A stretch of 14,604 nt of DNA from contig CAXDOW010000046.1 of the NCBI GenBank assembly GCA_963991165.1, positions 1-14,604 on the forward strand, written 5' to 3'. Source of the DNA: GCA-2862585 sp963991165. Its GTDB lineage: Bacteria; Bacteroidota; Bacteroidia; Flavobacteriales; UBA7312. A program made the translations under genes and the position numbers. Under the pieces are notes generated by a model. The model ran no database searches. It was given only the letters and a program-made list of their open reading frames with translations, and had not been told where the DNA came from. Shown here one piece after another: positions 6,199 through 14,277 of this stretch (the first letter of the stretch is position 1; every line of letters starts with the position of its first letter).

Positions 6199-6823
6199 TT
6201 AACGCTCCCCTAAGTATGGACGAAAGTTCTTTCTCTCTACCCTCTAATGCTCTTGATATAAAATTGTCTTCTATTGTTCCAGCAAACTGAGGCGGAACTC
6301 TCCAAGCCTTTCCAAGTCTCATTGTTCCACCACCAGATCTACCAGAATTGTCTGGAGAATACGAATAGCCGGAAACTATAATCGTAGACCCTCTTGTTAA
6401 TAACCACTCTAACCAAGGTAGCGAACCAGATAATGCTGGAATAAAACCTTCTGGCAAAGACAAAATATTTGCAAAATTGTCTGGTTGTAGATAAAATACA
6501 ATACCTCCAGATAAATCACCCTTCACGCTTTCAAACTCTACAAATATAGAATCGGAAACGGCTGAGACTATAGCCTCAACTGCTTCAGGTGCGGTTCCAG
6601 CTATAAACCCGAACTGCGCGTTTAGACTCCCAAAAACCCCCTGATCTAAAATGCTCTCAATCTCTGGCTGCTCCCTTATCCATTGTGAAACAAGCGATTT
6701 GGTTTGATCTTGAGCCCTTTTTATATTCTTTTTCAAATTTTTGTTTAACTCTACCGAAAAAGCCTCATTCATCGCCTTTGAAATCTTAGCAGTAGAGTCA
6801 ACCAGTTTTACGGTTAAAGTCAT
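6191..6823 (-). CDS. Putative neck protein (HK97 gp10-like position)
   Basis: This 210-aa protein probably forms part of the neck joining head and tail. The N-terminal half (about 10-60) is helical and charged (AMNEAFSVELNKNLKKNIKR), as in gp10/neck-type proteins. The C-terminal half has the stretch WLEWLLTRGSTIIVSGYSY (138-156), a Gly/Ser loop, then AWRVPPQFAGTIEDNFISRA (173-192). I recall this RVPP-F-GTI--N pattern from neck proteins of marine phages. A TTG at 6844 would extend the frame by seven codons, but the ATG at 6823 is preferred: it forms an ATGA overlap with the stop of the upstream 161-aa gene, which fits translational coupling, though the Shine-Dalgarno (GAGAG) is weak. The end overlaps the next gene by 8 nt. 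Confidence 0.7.
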   Translation of the reverse strand: MTLTVKLVDSTAKISKAMNEAFSVELNKNLKKNIKRAQDQTKSLVSQWIREQPEIESILDQGVFGSLNAQFGFIAGTAPEAVEAIVSAVSDSIFVEFESVKGDLSGGIVFYLQPDNFANILSLPEGFIPALSGSLPWLEWLLTRGSTIIVSGYSYSPDNSGRSGGGTMRLGKAWRVPPQFAGTIEDNFISRALEGREKELSSILRGALNA

Positions 6824-7305
6824 GATGCTCTCTGCCAAAAACAACCAAAGTAACGATTTTGCCTTAACCCCATTGGGAAAGGCTCTCCAAACTTAGTAAA
6901 CTTAAAATGTCTTAGTTCCTCGATATTATCATGTACAAGTAAATATTTTGCCCTCATAACTTTATCTAAATCAGAAGCAAAAAATATTGTTTGTATGCTA
7001 TTGTCAGGAACCACAATGTCTCCACCAGCTTTGACCCAACTTTTACTATCCCAGTAAACCTTTAATCTGATGGTCTCTTTCTTCTCAACTTCTTTAAATG
7101 TTTTTTCTCCACGCTTGTAATTGTCAGACCGTCTTCTGTGTGCGTTTACAGACTTGTTATATGGTATATTATCAAAAGTGTTAGATGTTTCTTCAACCTT
7201 TTCTATAAATACCAATTGGCAGTCTATACCAAAAATATCATTGATTGTTGAGTCAATGATATCATAGTATTTAGTAAAAACGCTTTCTGGGATATTAATA
7301 GGCAT
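6820..7305 (-). CDS. Putative head-closure / head-tail connector protein (161 aa)
   Basis: Its place immediately before the neck gene suggests the head-closure (stopper) or second connector protein, which seals the portal after packaging and binds the tail. The N-terminal region (5-28) is an amphipathic helix candidate, VFTKYYDIIDSTINDIFGID. A charged middle region rich in Arg and Lys (52-80) leads into KVYWDSKSWVKAGGDIVVPD (82-101) and a C-terminal block: KVMRAKYLLV (115-124), FGEPFPMGLRQNRYFGCFWQ (139-158). The GEPFP-G---RYF--FW ending is one I associate with connector-region proteins of marine phages, though without a named reference. GGAG lies 7 nt upstream of the ATG. The TGA stop overlaps the next start as ATGA. 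Other minor neck roles are possible. Confidence 0.6.
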   Translation of the reverse strand: MPINIPESVFTKYYDIIDSTINDIFGIDCQLVFIEKVEETSNTFDNIPYNKSVNAHRRRSDNYKRGEKTFKEVEKKETIRLKVYWDSKSWVKAGGDIVVPDNSIQTIFFASDLDKVMRAKYLLVHDNIEELRHFKFTKFGEPFPMGLRQNRYFGCFWQRAS

Positions 7306-7317
7306 CTTAAATCTCCA

Positions 7318-7521
7318 TTAGGAGGCACCGCCACCGTAGTGCTCATCAAACCTCCCGCTTGTTCTGACGTTTATATCGCCAGAAGCCACGAATTGGTTTA
7401 CATCTGGATCACGAGATTGTATATTCTCTCCAGATTCAAACACTAGAGTAACCAAAGAACCATTCTGTATTCCCGCTGCTGCGGTTGTTACAGGTCTTAC
7501 CGCTTCTGGTGATTCTGGCAT
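7318..7521 (-). CDS. Small conserved-position protein of unknown function (67 aa)
   Basis: I do not recognise this protein. It is a real gene by context: a strong GGAGAG Shine-Dalgarno 5 nt before the ATG, the same strand as its neighbours, and only 12 nt before the next start. It has no Cys, no membrane segment and no obvious helix. The central part alternates hydrophobic and polar residues (GSLVTLVFESGENI, 21-34), suggesting a small beta domain. The end is Gly-rich (HYGGGAS). Lying just after the giant fibre gene and before the closure gene, it might be a small virion decoration or fibre-associated protein, but nothing in the sequence proves this. Confidence 0.65.
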   Translation of the reverse strand: MPESPEAVRPVTTAAAGIQNGSLVTLVFESGENIQSRDPDVNQFVASGDINVRTSGRFDEHYGGGAS

Positions 7522-7567
7522 TTTATCTCTCCAAGTTTATATTAAATTTAACTATCTAAAAATTGAA

Positions 7568-10500
7568 TTAGAAGAATGCGTTACCGTCAATCTTCTGCCA
7601 AGAACTATTGACTACGAAACCTATTCCGTCGTTACCTCCTGACAACCCGTAGAATATGCAAACAGTTCCGTTTGCTCTCGGTATTATGTTTCCATTCTCA
7701 TCCACAAGCTCTGCGGTTGGTCCACTTCCAAGTTGCGATGTAGCAATTGGCAGTTTTAACATGCCAAAATTATTAATAATTTCATTTGTTTCAGGATACT
7801 TTGTAGTTGCTCCAAGACTGTACGGCCTATATTCAGTTCTAAGCAAACTATTTCTTTGATCTGAATCTGAAATGTTTCCGTCTTCTGGGTGAAGATTTAA
7901 TTTCAGTGCAAACTCAAGGTCATCTATAGGTGTCAGTGTTAGTGCGGATACACCTCTAATATCGTCGAGATCTCTTCCGTTAGCTGTTCCATAGTTGTCC
8001 AACTTGAGTCCGATATGGATGTTGGAACCTTCACCTTGTATGCTACCTTGAATCCCCTCACCGATATCCAAAAGAGAATTATCGCTACTGCCAGCCCAAT
8101 CAAAGGTAGAGCTAGCAGTTCTGTTTGATAAATGAATAGAGTTGGTTGTTTCGTTACGGCTGAGACCGGCATCAGGCCCTATAAATATTGAATTATCACA
8201 CCTGTAGGAGTTTCTACCCGCCTCGCTTCCAATAGCCACCAAGTTTCGAACCGGAAATGGCTCACTGCCTCCAGACATTCCATCTCCAGCATACCAACCG
8301 ATAATTACGCCTTTTTCAACATACTGACTGCTTTCTCCAGCGTTATCACCAATTAATATAGAGCTTGTGTGATGATCGCTTTTACTTCCAGCATAATACC
8401 CAAGAGATATAGATTTTTCATGGTATCTAGCAGTAGCGACTGATATTATAGCACCAGCATTGTCACCTATATTTATGTTGTTGCTACTGTACCCTTGAGC
8501 GCTACCGGCTTGTTTTCCTATGTTGATCACAGAACCGGTTGTGCGGATCTGGTCACTACCCGCTCGATACCCGATATCTACAGAGTGATTAGATCCACGA
8601 GTATTGGAGGCTGTAGAAGATTGTTTTCCAGCTTCGTACCCTATTGCAATATTGTATTGCCCAGAACAAAAGTTCAGAGAACGAAAACCTATAGCTATAC
8701 CATAATCGGTGTCAAATTCTGGTCCCCTTTCAAAGGCATTATAGCCAATAGCAATCATGCCAGTGCGACTTCCCGGCAACAGAAAACCAAGAGTGTCAGC
8801 ACCAATTGCAACAACGTGATTGTCTACGGAGCTTGACGCAGTAAATCGGCAAGCACCGGAACCAATAATAACTGATCCAATACCCCCCCCTTGGGTGCCA
8901 AGCGGACTGGGTGAAACTGAACCATCCCCAAAAGTTTTTTTATCGGCACGAATTACAATTCTACCATCATTATTAGGAAAGTTCAAATGCTTCAAGTTAC
9001 CAGACCCGTCTGGGTCCATGATATGGAAGCCATCTTGCGTGATAAGGCCGCTTGTTCCAATGGTTTGCGTAAGACCAGCCCTAGCAAACTCACCAGAAGC
9101 CCATTCAGCAACACCGCTGATGGCAATTCCACTGGTAGTATTTTCTTGAATTTGACCAAGAAGATAATTGCCCGAATTATCTATAGTGTCAGAAAGAACA
9201 CCAGAAAGTTCATTTGGACCAACTGTAAAGAATTGATTATCAGGATTGTAATCTACCGTAACGCCAGAAACACCACTGATCACAACTGTGTGACCATTTA
9301 AAATAGCGTCATCTTCAATAGAGCCGTTTGTCATACTGAATGTATAATCGCTATCAGGATCATAGCCAATAATAAAAATACCGCTACTGTTTGTTCCATC
9401 TGTTTGATTGTCAAAATCTATATTAACACCGCTAACCCCAGAAATGGCAAGAACAGCATCAGCATCCATTTGTTTGGGTGCATTATTGTTAGATCCAACA
9501 CCACTAGCTACAGCATCAAAGGTATAAAGAGAGTTTGTGATTTGATTCTGTAGCACTCCAGAGAGTTCGCCAGCATCAATGGTGATTAGCCTTTCCCCAG
9601 AGTTAAGCAGTGCATCTACATGAATACCGCTGAATACGATGGTTTGACCAGTCGTAATATTAACACCAGAACTGAAAGGAGCGACAGTTCTAATATCAAA
9701 GCTGTCAAATCCTCCACCAACATCAATAGTGCTACCATTCCACTTTAGAGTACCAGCCTCATTATATAACTTATTAGTGGTGCTGTCTGGAAGATGTGGG
9801 TCTAATTTAAGACCACCACTTGGAAGCATAAATCCACTAGAAATAACATCACCACTATTGGTAACGTGGTAGATAGAGGTTCCATCACCCGACTGCAAGA
9901 CCATGTAAGGTGTTGCAGATCCAGAATCTTGATGTTGAATAATAAATGCAGCTTCGTCAGCATCAAATGGTCTAACAACAAACGTACCACTTGGTGAGGC
10001 GTCATCAGGTTTTCCAACCGCGACCCTATGAGAAGATTGATCGCCTACGATAATTTCAGCAATATTTACTTTGTTACTAGCTTCATGAGTTAAGAAACTA
10101 GTATTTGTACCAGATGAAACAATCTCTATATTGTTATGTCCAGAAACACCTATACCGGCATCTTGACCAATATAGGTGTTGAAATTACCACTTGCGTTAC
10201 TAGCTGCTAGCCCACCAATAGCAACTGTGCGTTCTAGTTCAAGACCCGAAAGTGCGGCGTTTTGACCGATAGCAATTACATTATCTAGAGTTTCTGCATA
10301 TCTACCTGCACTGGGACCAATAAATGTACTCTTTGATACACCTGTGCTCTCAACAGATACTTTGTTTCCAATGGAAACGACTTCTCGTAAGTCAAAAGAT
10401 CCACTTGCTGATTGCTCACCAACAAAAAGAGAATCTAATACACCGCTAGAACTCTTGAGTGAATCTGACCCTATCGCAACAGACTGAGTTACACCAGAAG

Positions 10501-12169
10501 CGTCTTGTGCAACATTCTTACCCATCGCAATAAACGCTGAAGAAGAATTGATTCCAGAGCCAGCCTCTTCACCAATTATAATAATACTGTCACTTCCAGC
10601 GGCGTGTGCTGCGGCATTTTTGCCAACCGCAATTACATCTGTCAAATCATCTGCATTAAATACTGATTTGCTACCTAGAGAAACGACATTGTATAAACCG
10701 CTAGCAAGTTGTGCGGATTTATATCCAATACCAACCAAGTCTTCAGCATACCTAGTGGATGCCCCAGCAGAACCACCTACAACAATAACTCTGTCAGCAT
10801 CTTGGAGGATATTGGCAGCATTATCTCCAATTCTAATTCCATTACCGTCAAAGATTAACTGTTGAAGATATCCAGAAACCGCTGATAAAGTACCCTGATC
10901 GCCAAGATCTAAAGTGTAATCAATAGAGTCAGTAGATGCATTTTTACCAATCGCAAGTCTATTGCTTGCTGCATCATAGAATATACCGCTATCATAAGTT
11001 ATGTTACCGCTGCTGCTATAAAGGGCTACCATTCCAGCAATAAATGGTGTGGCGGCGATATTGACACTGTCACCGCCAATACCTACATCTTGCTGAATAA
11101 CAAAACCAAAATCGGTTTGAAGCTCAGAGGTAGGCAAATCGCTTGCAAGCAACTGCCTAAATGTTGGGGGTCCATCTGGACATGGATCACAAGCACCACT
11201 AGCGGGACCAGCAAATACCGTGGCTGCTGGCTGATCAGAAAAATCAATAATCTGGTCAACAACGCCGCTAAGTTCGATAACACCATTAGCGGATGTACCC
11301 TTGCGATTTCTCAAGAATGGCTCTAATTGTGTGCCACCAGAAGCGGTGAGAAGCGTGTCAGTTAGTTGACCGCCAGAAAAGGCGATACCAGATCCACCAT
11401 CTACAAAACCAGAAGCTCTAACAATAGAGTCCGCGACCAAGCCACCAACATCAATTGCATGTTCAGGGTTTGGTTTATTTACACCTAAAAATCCATTTGT
11501 ATTGTCCCAAACAAATTCAGAATCATAATTTAGAATTTGTTCATTTTTCCAAAAAGCAATACCGCTATGTTTAGGTTCTTTGACATCTGCATCAAGTCCA
11601 ACACCATTGTAAACAGAGGTCTTTCCGGGGTAAGTTACGAATACCTCTTTTAATCCACGTCCAAAACTAATTGGTTGACCAGATGTGGCGTAATTTCCAC
11701 CACTTATACCGACAGTATCTACTGGATTAGCACGCTCAGTAACTCTATAAAATGTTTGTCCGGGATATTCGTCAAATGTCAATCCACTAACAGCGGTAAA
11801 TGGTCCATCACCAAAGCCAATACCACTAAGAGCAGCAGATTTATTTAACCAAAGAGGGTAGAAAAATCCATTTTGACCATCTGTTGGACCACTATTGCTA
11901 GTGCCCTCTACATAATAAGGTCCAACCGCAATTTGAGAGCTTCTGATAGGATTTCTGGTAATAATTCTGCTAGAGCCAAGTCCACGGTACTCACCAGAAC
12001 CTATTTCGTAGTCGATGTTGTCCGTAATTGCATAAAATACAACATCTCCAGACGCATAAAAATCGGCAAAAGAACTAAACCCAGAAACCTTACCGTCAAG
12101 GACAATACTACCTGTCCCCTCGATTCTGGATGTTTCTTTAATTCTATCTGCTAGGAAAAAATTTGACAT
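7568..12169 (-). CDS. Giant tail fibre / adhesin with two beta-roll tracts (1533 aa)
   Basis: This is the largest gene in the window and probably encodes a long, likely trimeric host-recognition fibre. The N-terminus (MSNFFLADRIKETSRIEGTG, then FSSFADFYASGDVVFYAITD) matches a virion-attachment domain I know from many phage fibres. Further on are GFLGVNKPNPEHAIDVGG (about 223-242), a Cys-Asp-Pro-Cys pair (327-330) and the common fibre motif TFRQLLASDLP (336-346). Residues 444-680 form 14 coils of a 17-residue IG-containing repeat like the head of YadA-type trimeric adhesins. Residues 681-840 are mixed. Residues 841-999 hold three SGVSG-type repeats, and 1099-1343 hold a second IG-repeat tract with variable loops. 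The C-terminal 190 residues look globular and show no intramolecular chaperone protease motif that I can identify. GGGAAG precedes the ATG. It lies between adaptor and closure genes, an unusual place. Confidence 0.88.
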   Translation of the reverse strand: MSNFFLADRIKETSRIEGTGSIVLDGKVSGFSSFADFYASGDVVFYAITDNIDYEIGSGEYRGLGSSRIITRNPIRSSQIAVGPYYVEGTSNSGPTDGQNGFFYPLWLNKSAALSGIGFGDGPFTAVSGLTFDEYPGQTFYRVTERANPVDTVGISGGNYATSGQPISFGRGLKEVFVTYPGKTSVYNGVGLDADVKEPKHSGIAFWKNEQILNYDSEFVWDNTNGFLGVNKPNPEHAIDVGGLVADSIVRASGFVDGGSGIAFSGGQLTDTLLTASGGTQLEPFLRNRKGTSANGVIELSGVVDQIIDFSDQPAATVFAGPASGACDPCPDGPPTFRQLLASDLPTSELQTDFGFVIQQDVGIGGDSVNIAATPFIAGMVALYSSSGNITYDSGIFYDAASNRLAIGKNASTDSIDYTLDLGDQGTLSAVSGYLQQLIFDGNGIRIGDNAANILQDADRVIVVGGSAGASTRYAEDLVGIGYKSAQLASGLYNVVSLGSKSVFNADDLTDVIAVGKNAAAHAAGSDSIIIIGEEAGSGINSSSAFIAMGKNVAQDASGVTQSVAIGSDSLKSSSGVLDSLFVGEQSASGSFDLREVVSIGNKVSVESTGVSKSTFIGPSAGRYAETLDNVIAIGQNAALSGLELERTVAIGGLAASNASGNFNTYIGQDAGIGVSGHNNIEIVSSGTNTSFLTHEASNKVNIAEIIVGDQSSHRVAVGKPDDASPSGTFVVRPFDADEAAFIIQHQDSGSATPYMVLQSGDGTSIYHVTNSGDVISSGFMLPSGGLKLDPHLPDSTTNKLYNEAGTLKWNGSTIDVGGGFDSFDIRTVAPFSSGVNITTGQTIVFSGIHVDALLNSGERLITIDAGELSGVLQNQITNSLYTFDAVASGVGSNNNAPKQMDADAVLAISGVSGVNIDFDNQTDGTNSSGIFIIGYDPDSDYTFSMTNGSIEDDAILNGHTVVISGVSGVTVDYNPDNQFFTVGPNELSGVLSDTIDNSGNYLLGQIQENTTSGIAISGVAEWASGEFARAGLTQTIGTSGLITQDGFHIMDPDGSGNLKHLNFPNNDGRIVIRADKKTFGDGSVSPSPLGTQGGGIGSVIIGSGACRFTASSSVDNHVVAIGADTLGFLLPGSRTGMIAIGYNAFERGPEFDTDYGIAIGFRSLNFCSGQYNIAIGYEAGKQSSTASNTRGSNHSVDIGYRAGSDQIRTTGSVINIGKQAGSAQGYSSNNINIGDNAGAIISVATARYHEKSISLGYYAGSKSDHHTSSILIGDNAGESSQYVEKGVIIGWYAGDGMSGGSEPFPVRNLVAIGSEAGRNSYRCDNSIFIGPDAGLSRNETTNSIHLSNRTASSTFDWAGSSDNSLLDIGEGIQGSIQGEGSNIHIGLKLDNYGTANGRDLDDIRGVSALTLTPIDDLEFALKLNLHPEDGNISDSDQRNSLLRTEYRPYSLGATTKYPETNEIINNFGMLKLPIATSQLGSGPTAELVDENGNIIPRANGTVCIFYGLSGGNDGIGFVVNSSWQKIDGNAFF
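8141..8875 (-). repeat. Second beta-roll tract in the giant fibre (about 13 coils, variable length)
   Basis: Residues 1099-1343 repeat the core hydrophobic-x-IG-x-x-AG, for example INIGDNAG, ISLGYYAG, ILIGDNAG, VIIGWYAG and SIFIGPDAG. Coils vary from about 16 to 23 residues because the loops after AG differ in length and hold Tyr, Arg, His and Ser. This resembles the left-handed beta-roll of YadA-type heads with decorated loops. The DNA copies are well diverged. Confidence 0.8.
9173..9649 (-). repeat. Three related repeats of about 60 residues in the giant fibre
   Basis: Units begin near residues 841 (GQTIVFSGIHVD), 903 (DAVLAISGVSGVNIDF) and 959 (GHTVVISGVSGVTVDY). The first and third units are 118 residues apart and also share ELSGVLQNQITNS / ELSGVLSDTIDNS at matching offsets (27 and 28 residues in). 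These look like tandem shaft domains. The relationship is seen by eye and not scored. Confidence 0.55.
10130..10840 (-). repeat. First beta-roll tract in the giant fibre (14 coils, 17-residue period)
   Basis: Residues 444-680 break into consecutive units of almost exactly 17 residues, such as VIAVGKNAAAHAAGSDS, FIAMGKNVAQDASGVTQ, SVAIGSDSLKSSSGVLD and VIAIGQNAALSGLELER. Only one unit near the end is 16. The pattern is (V/I/S)-x-x-(I/V/L)-G-x-x-(A/S/V), with SG or D-rich turns. The DNA period is 51 nt, but copies are too diverged for recent expansion. Confidence 0.85.
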
Positions 12170-12189
12170 CTAAACTTCCCTTAATTTAA

Positions 12190-13185
12190 TTAGAACGTTG
12201 GTGATGCACTTTCATCTATCATAGTTGGGACAGTGCCAGATGTTTCATTCGGACTATACCCGTAAGCAACAAAGCTACAGACCTTACCATCAACATATTG
12301 ACCAGCTTCGTCTTGGATTACATAGGTAACGGATCTTAGCATGGTTCCGTCGTCACCAGACCTAGCAACACAAGCAACGGTATTTACGTCCATATCCAGA
12401 AGGTTCGAATCTGAAGTAGTACCGTTAGAAGTTCCGATGGCAACAAAATTGTTGTTTTCGAATGTTCCAGATGGGAAAGTAATCTTTAGCTTACCTGCTT
12501 CTCCCTTCCTAGCAATACTCTCAATATTATGCCAAGAGTAAATCTCTGGCACATTTCCAGCACCACTAGCACTGAAATATGCCCAAGCCTTGGCAACACC
12601 TTTTGCATTTTCTAAAACTGAATTATCTGTATTCGCCCACCGCATGGTTCCAGAGACATAAATCTCTTGCTCTGTGGCAGTAGGATTGGTTTGAACAAAC
12701 TTAAAGCCAACATCGTCAATACCAGAACAGTTAATCCAATTCTCTGTTGATCCATCATTGGTGGACATATTACCCTGTAGAGGGCGAGAACCATCCCTAT
12801 TGTAGTATTGAAGGTGGGTATCGTTTCCAAGACCTTGAAGATTATCGTGGTTGATGCCCGTGTCCCCAAGCCAAGGCTCAGTTTGTCTTTTGGTTCGCTT
12901 GGCTGAATCTTCTGCGTTTGGAAAAAAGACTCCAGATTCTACAATAAGGTCTCCATGATCAGCACCTGCACTGCTTGAGGTTGCGTCAGCAGTAGAAAAC
13001 TTTACAGCGTTAAAAAATGGAAACTCTACCTCGGTATCTCCACTAGCCACAATTTTATTGATGGAAAATGCCATATCTTCCATATTGTGACGAACATCGT
13101 AAGCAGAGATCAAGCCAGCATTATTGTCTGCTAATTCAGAACTGATATTAGTTATTAATTCACCTGAATTTAGTTGGTTGGGCAT
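12190..13185 (-). CDS. Tail fibre protein (331 aa)
   Basis: This is a second probable fibre, encoded directly upstream of the giant one. The N-terminal 60 residues (ELITNISSELADNNAGLISA, then YDVRHNMEDMAFSINKIVAS) resemble a virion-attachment segment of marine phage fibres. INHDNLQGLGNDTHLQYYNR (111-130) followed by DGSRPLQGNM is a motif I recall from many phage tail fibres (typical form NHDxLxGLGDDDHxQY...DGxRxLxGN). Near 196-250, GVAKAWAYFSASGAG and IYSWHNIESIARKGEAGKLK, followed by ITFPSG, match the beta-rich C-terminal domain seen in numerous fibres. It is much shorter than the giant fibre and lacks IG coils, so it could be a separate spike, an adaptor, or the base of the long fibre. AGGAGA precedes the ATG by about 9 nt. 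Confidence 0.82.
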   Translation of the reverse strand: MPNQLNSGELITNISSELADNNAGLISAYDVRHNMEDMAFSINKIVASGDTEVEFPFFNAVKFSTADATSSSAGADHGDLIVESGVFFPNAEDSAKRTKRQTEPWLGDTGINHDNLQGLGNDTHLQYYNRDGSRPLQGNMSTNDGSTENWINCSGIDDVGFKFVQTNPTATEQEIYVSGTMRWANTDNSVLENAKGVAKAWAYFSASGAGNVPEIYSWHNIESIARKGEAGKLKITFPSGTFENNNFVAIGTSNGTTSDSNLLDMDVNTVACVARSGDDGTMLRSVTYVIQDEAGQYVDGKVCSFVAYGYSPNETSGTVPTMIDESASPTF

Positions 13186-13202
13186 CTTTCTAACTCTCCT
13201 AT

Positions 13203-13721
13203 TTAGTATTCAAAATATCCACCAGCCCTGTGGCTGCCGTGGCTATTCCTAGAAATATAATCTGAACCCGGACTGTAAGGACCAAGAATTGCTTGACCAC
13301 CAATGCTGTTTCCAGCCCGATACTCTAGTAATTGTTGTTCGTATTTTTCACAAAGGTCTTTGTAAAGAACCGCTAAGGTTTGAGTTACGCCACGGAGGTC
13401 AATCGCAGAAGGGCCATCCTTGATAGAGATGGCGTTTCCAGACTCGCTACGTATCGCACTACCTATTATTATACACGCTGCACGCAAACAAATCAAAGTT
13501 ATAAACGCTTTGTCTTCTGTCTCAGTTGTAGGGTCTGGGTCTAGGGTGCAGTTTTCCACATTTATATCGTATGTTTTATTAAAGTCAACGTTCATTTGCG
13601 TTAATTGGGCAGCAACAAGAATAGTTGTTTCTATTCTGTGATCTGAATATGTATAATTTGATGGATCTACATCGTCTATAAGATATCTAACGATGGTTCC
13701 CATTTGACCTTGCCAAGACAT
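13203..13721 (-). CDS. Putative head-tail adaptor (gp6-like position, 172 aa)
   Basis: It is probably the adaptor that docks onto the portal ring. The core looks all-helical, as in gp6-type adaptors: GTIVRYLIDDVDPSNYTYSD (8-27), then IETTILVAAQLTQMNV (30-45), then a DPDP turn and ITLICLRAACIIIGSAIR (74-91), then TQTLAVLYKDLCEKYEQQLL (113-132). The Y-I-D-V...YSD-I--TI--AA pattern is typical, in my recollection, of adaptor proteins of marine phages. The tail (residues 140-172) is Gly/Ser/His/Tyr-rich and likely disordered. The hydrophobic segment at 74-90 is more likely a buried helix than a membrane anchor. AGGGG lies 7 nt before the ATG and overlaps the TAG of the upstream gene. It is separated from the closure gene by the fibre cassette. 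Confidence 0.65.
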   Translation of the reverse strand: MSWQGQMGTIVRYLIDDVDPSNYTYSDHRIETTILVAAQLTQMNVDFNKTYDINVENCTLDPDPTTETEDKAFITLICLRAACIIIGSAIRSESGNAISIKDGPSAIDLRGVTQTLAVLYKDLCEKYEQQLLEYRAGNSIGGQAILGPYSPGSDYISRNSHGSHRAGGYFEY

Positions 13722-13731
13722 AATTTAACCC

Positions 13732-14037
13732 CTATAAGTTGCAGTGGACTTTAAAGTTCGCGGTGCTTGTAGAAAAAGTACCTGAGCTTAAAGCTACACG
13801 ACCCTGAATTTTATAAACACCCGCAGCGTCTAAATCACCAGCAACAACAATGTAATACATTTTACCGTCTGTGCCATCTGTTTCTAAAACACCAGTTCTG
13901 GTCAAAATTGTACCATCTGGTTTTTTTATCAAAATAATTAGAGATGACGCTGAAGAAATATCTACAACCGATCCGCCATCTTTTACGGTTATCAGCAGTT
14001 TGGTTCCAATGTCACTTTGATGTATTTGACTAGTCAT
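13732..14037 (-). CDS. BppU N-terminal-domain-like virion protein (101 aa)
   Basis: The protein resembles the small beta-sandwich found at the N-terminus of BppU-type baseplate proteins of Gram-positive phages and in stand-alone proteins of many environmental phages. Visible landmarks are QIHQSDIGTKLLITVKDGGS (4-23), LIILIKKPDGTILTRTGVLE (33-52), TDGTDGKMYYIVVAGDLDAA (53-72) and GVYKIQGRVAL (73-83). The IHQ-DIGT-----VKDG start, the KKPDGT centre and the AGDLD-AGVYKIQG end are the pattern I recognise. A TTG at 14052 would add five residues, but the ATG at 14037 is chosen because the family usually begins a few residues before the IHQ motif; GGGG lies about 9 nt upstream. It may be a fibre or baseplate attachment module for the fibres encoded next. 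Confidence 0.7.
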   Translation of the reverse strand: MTSQIHQSDIGTKLLITVKDGGSVVDISSASSLIILIKKPDGTILTRTGVLETDGTDGKMYYIVVAGDLDAAGVYKIQGRVALSSGTFSTSTANFKVHCNL

Positions 14038-14081
14038 TATAATAAGCCCCAAGCCTAGTTATTGTTGAAAAAATTAACACC

Positions 14082-14273
14082 TTAATCTGCATCAAGCTCA
14101 AACTCTAACTCTCTGACAAAAGATAAACTATAATTATCGTTTTGACGAACAAAGAGTGCGGAAGGAAAATTTGTGTCAATGATAAGGATATACCCCAATT
14201 CTTCACCGTTTGATTCTTGTACTTTTACGGTTGATATAGGTGTTTCGGACCAAGCGGTAGAGCCGTATATCAT
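14082..14273 (-). CDS. Small protein of unknown function (63 aa)
   Basis: I do not recognise the function. It is probably a real gene: it starts 4 nt after the stop of the upstream gene, on the same strand, with AGG about 9 nt before the ATG (a weak site, so coupling to the upstream gene is likely). The protein starts with YGSTAWSETPISTVK and continues with hydrophobic beta-like segments (ELGYILIIDTNFPSALFV, 26-43). It ends in an acidic stretch (RELEFELDAD) and has no Cys. Similar very small genes sit near connector and fibre genes in other environmental phages, in my recollection. A minor virion role is a guess. Confidence 0.55.
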   Translation of the reverse strand: MIYGSTAWSETPISTVKVQESNGEELGYILIIDTNFPSALFVRQNDNYSLSFVRELEFELDAD

Positions 14274-14277
14274 ATGA

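Noticed and set aside
7534..7555. Palindromic TTAAATTTAA in the gap after the giant fibre gene
   Set aside because: Purely AT and without a following U-run or flanking structure; common by chance in AT-rich spacers.
10130..10840. 51-nt repeat as a CRISPR-like or recombination array
   Set aside because: The periodicity is that of a protein repeat in frame. DNA copies are too diverged for an array and there are no spacer-repeat boundaries.
10548..10865. Plus-strand open frame of 105 codons, and several others opposite the fibre, neck and tape measure genes
   Set aside because: They lie entirely opposite strong minus-strand genes, lack good ribosome binding sites, and encode low-complexity or Cys/Ser-rich sequences typical of antisense frames.
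14036..14041. TATAAT overlapping the start of the BppU-like gene (and another at 14277-14282)
   Set aside because: They overlap start or stop codons, have no -35, and would give leaderless or internal starts. Chance is likely in AT-rich junctions.
14060..14081. T-run (ATTTTTTC on the minus strand) after the 63-aa gene, as a terminator
   Set aside because: No stem of more than four base pairs precedes it.
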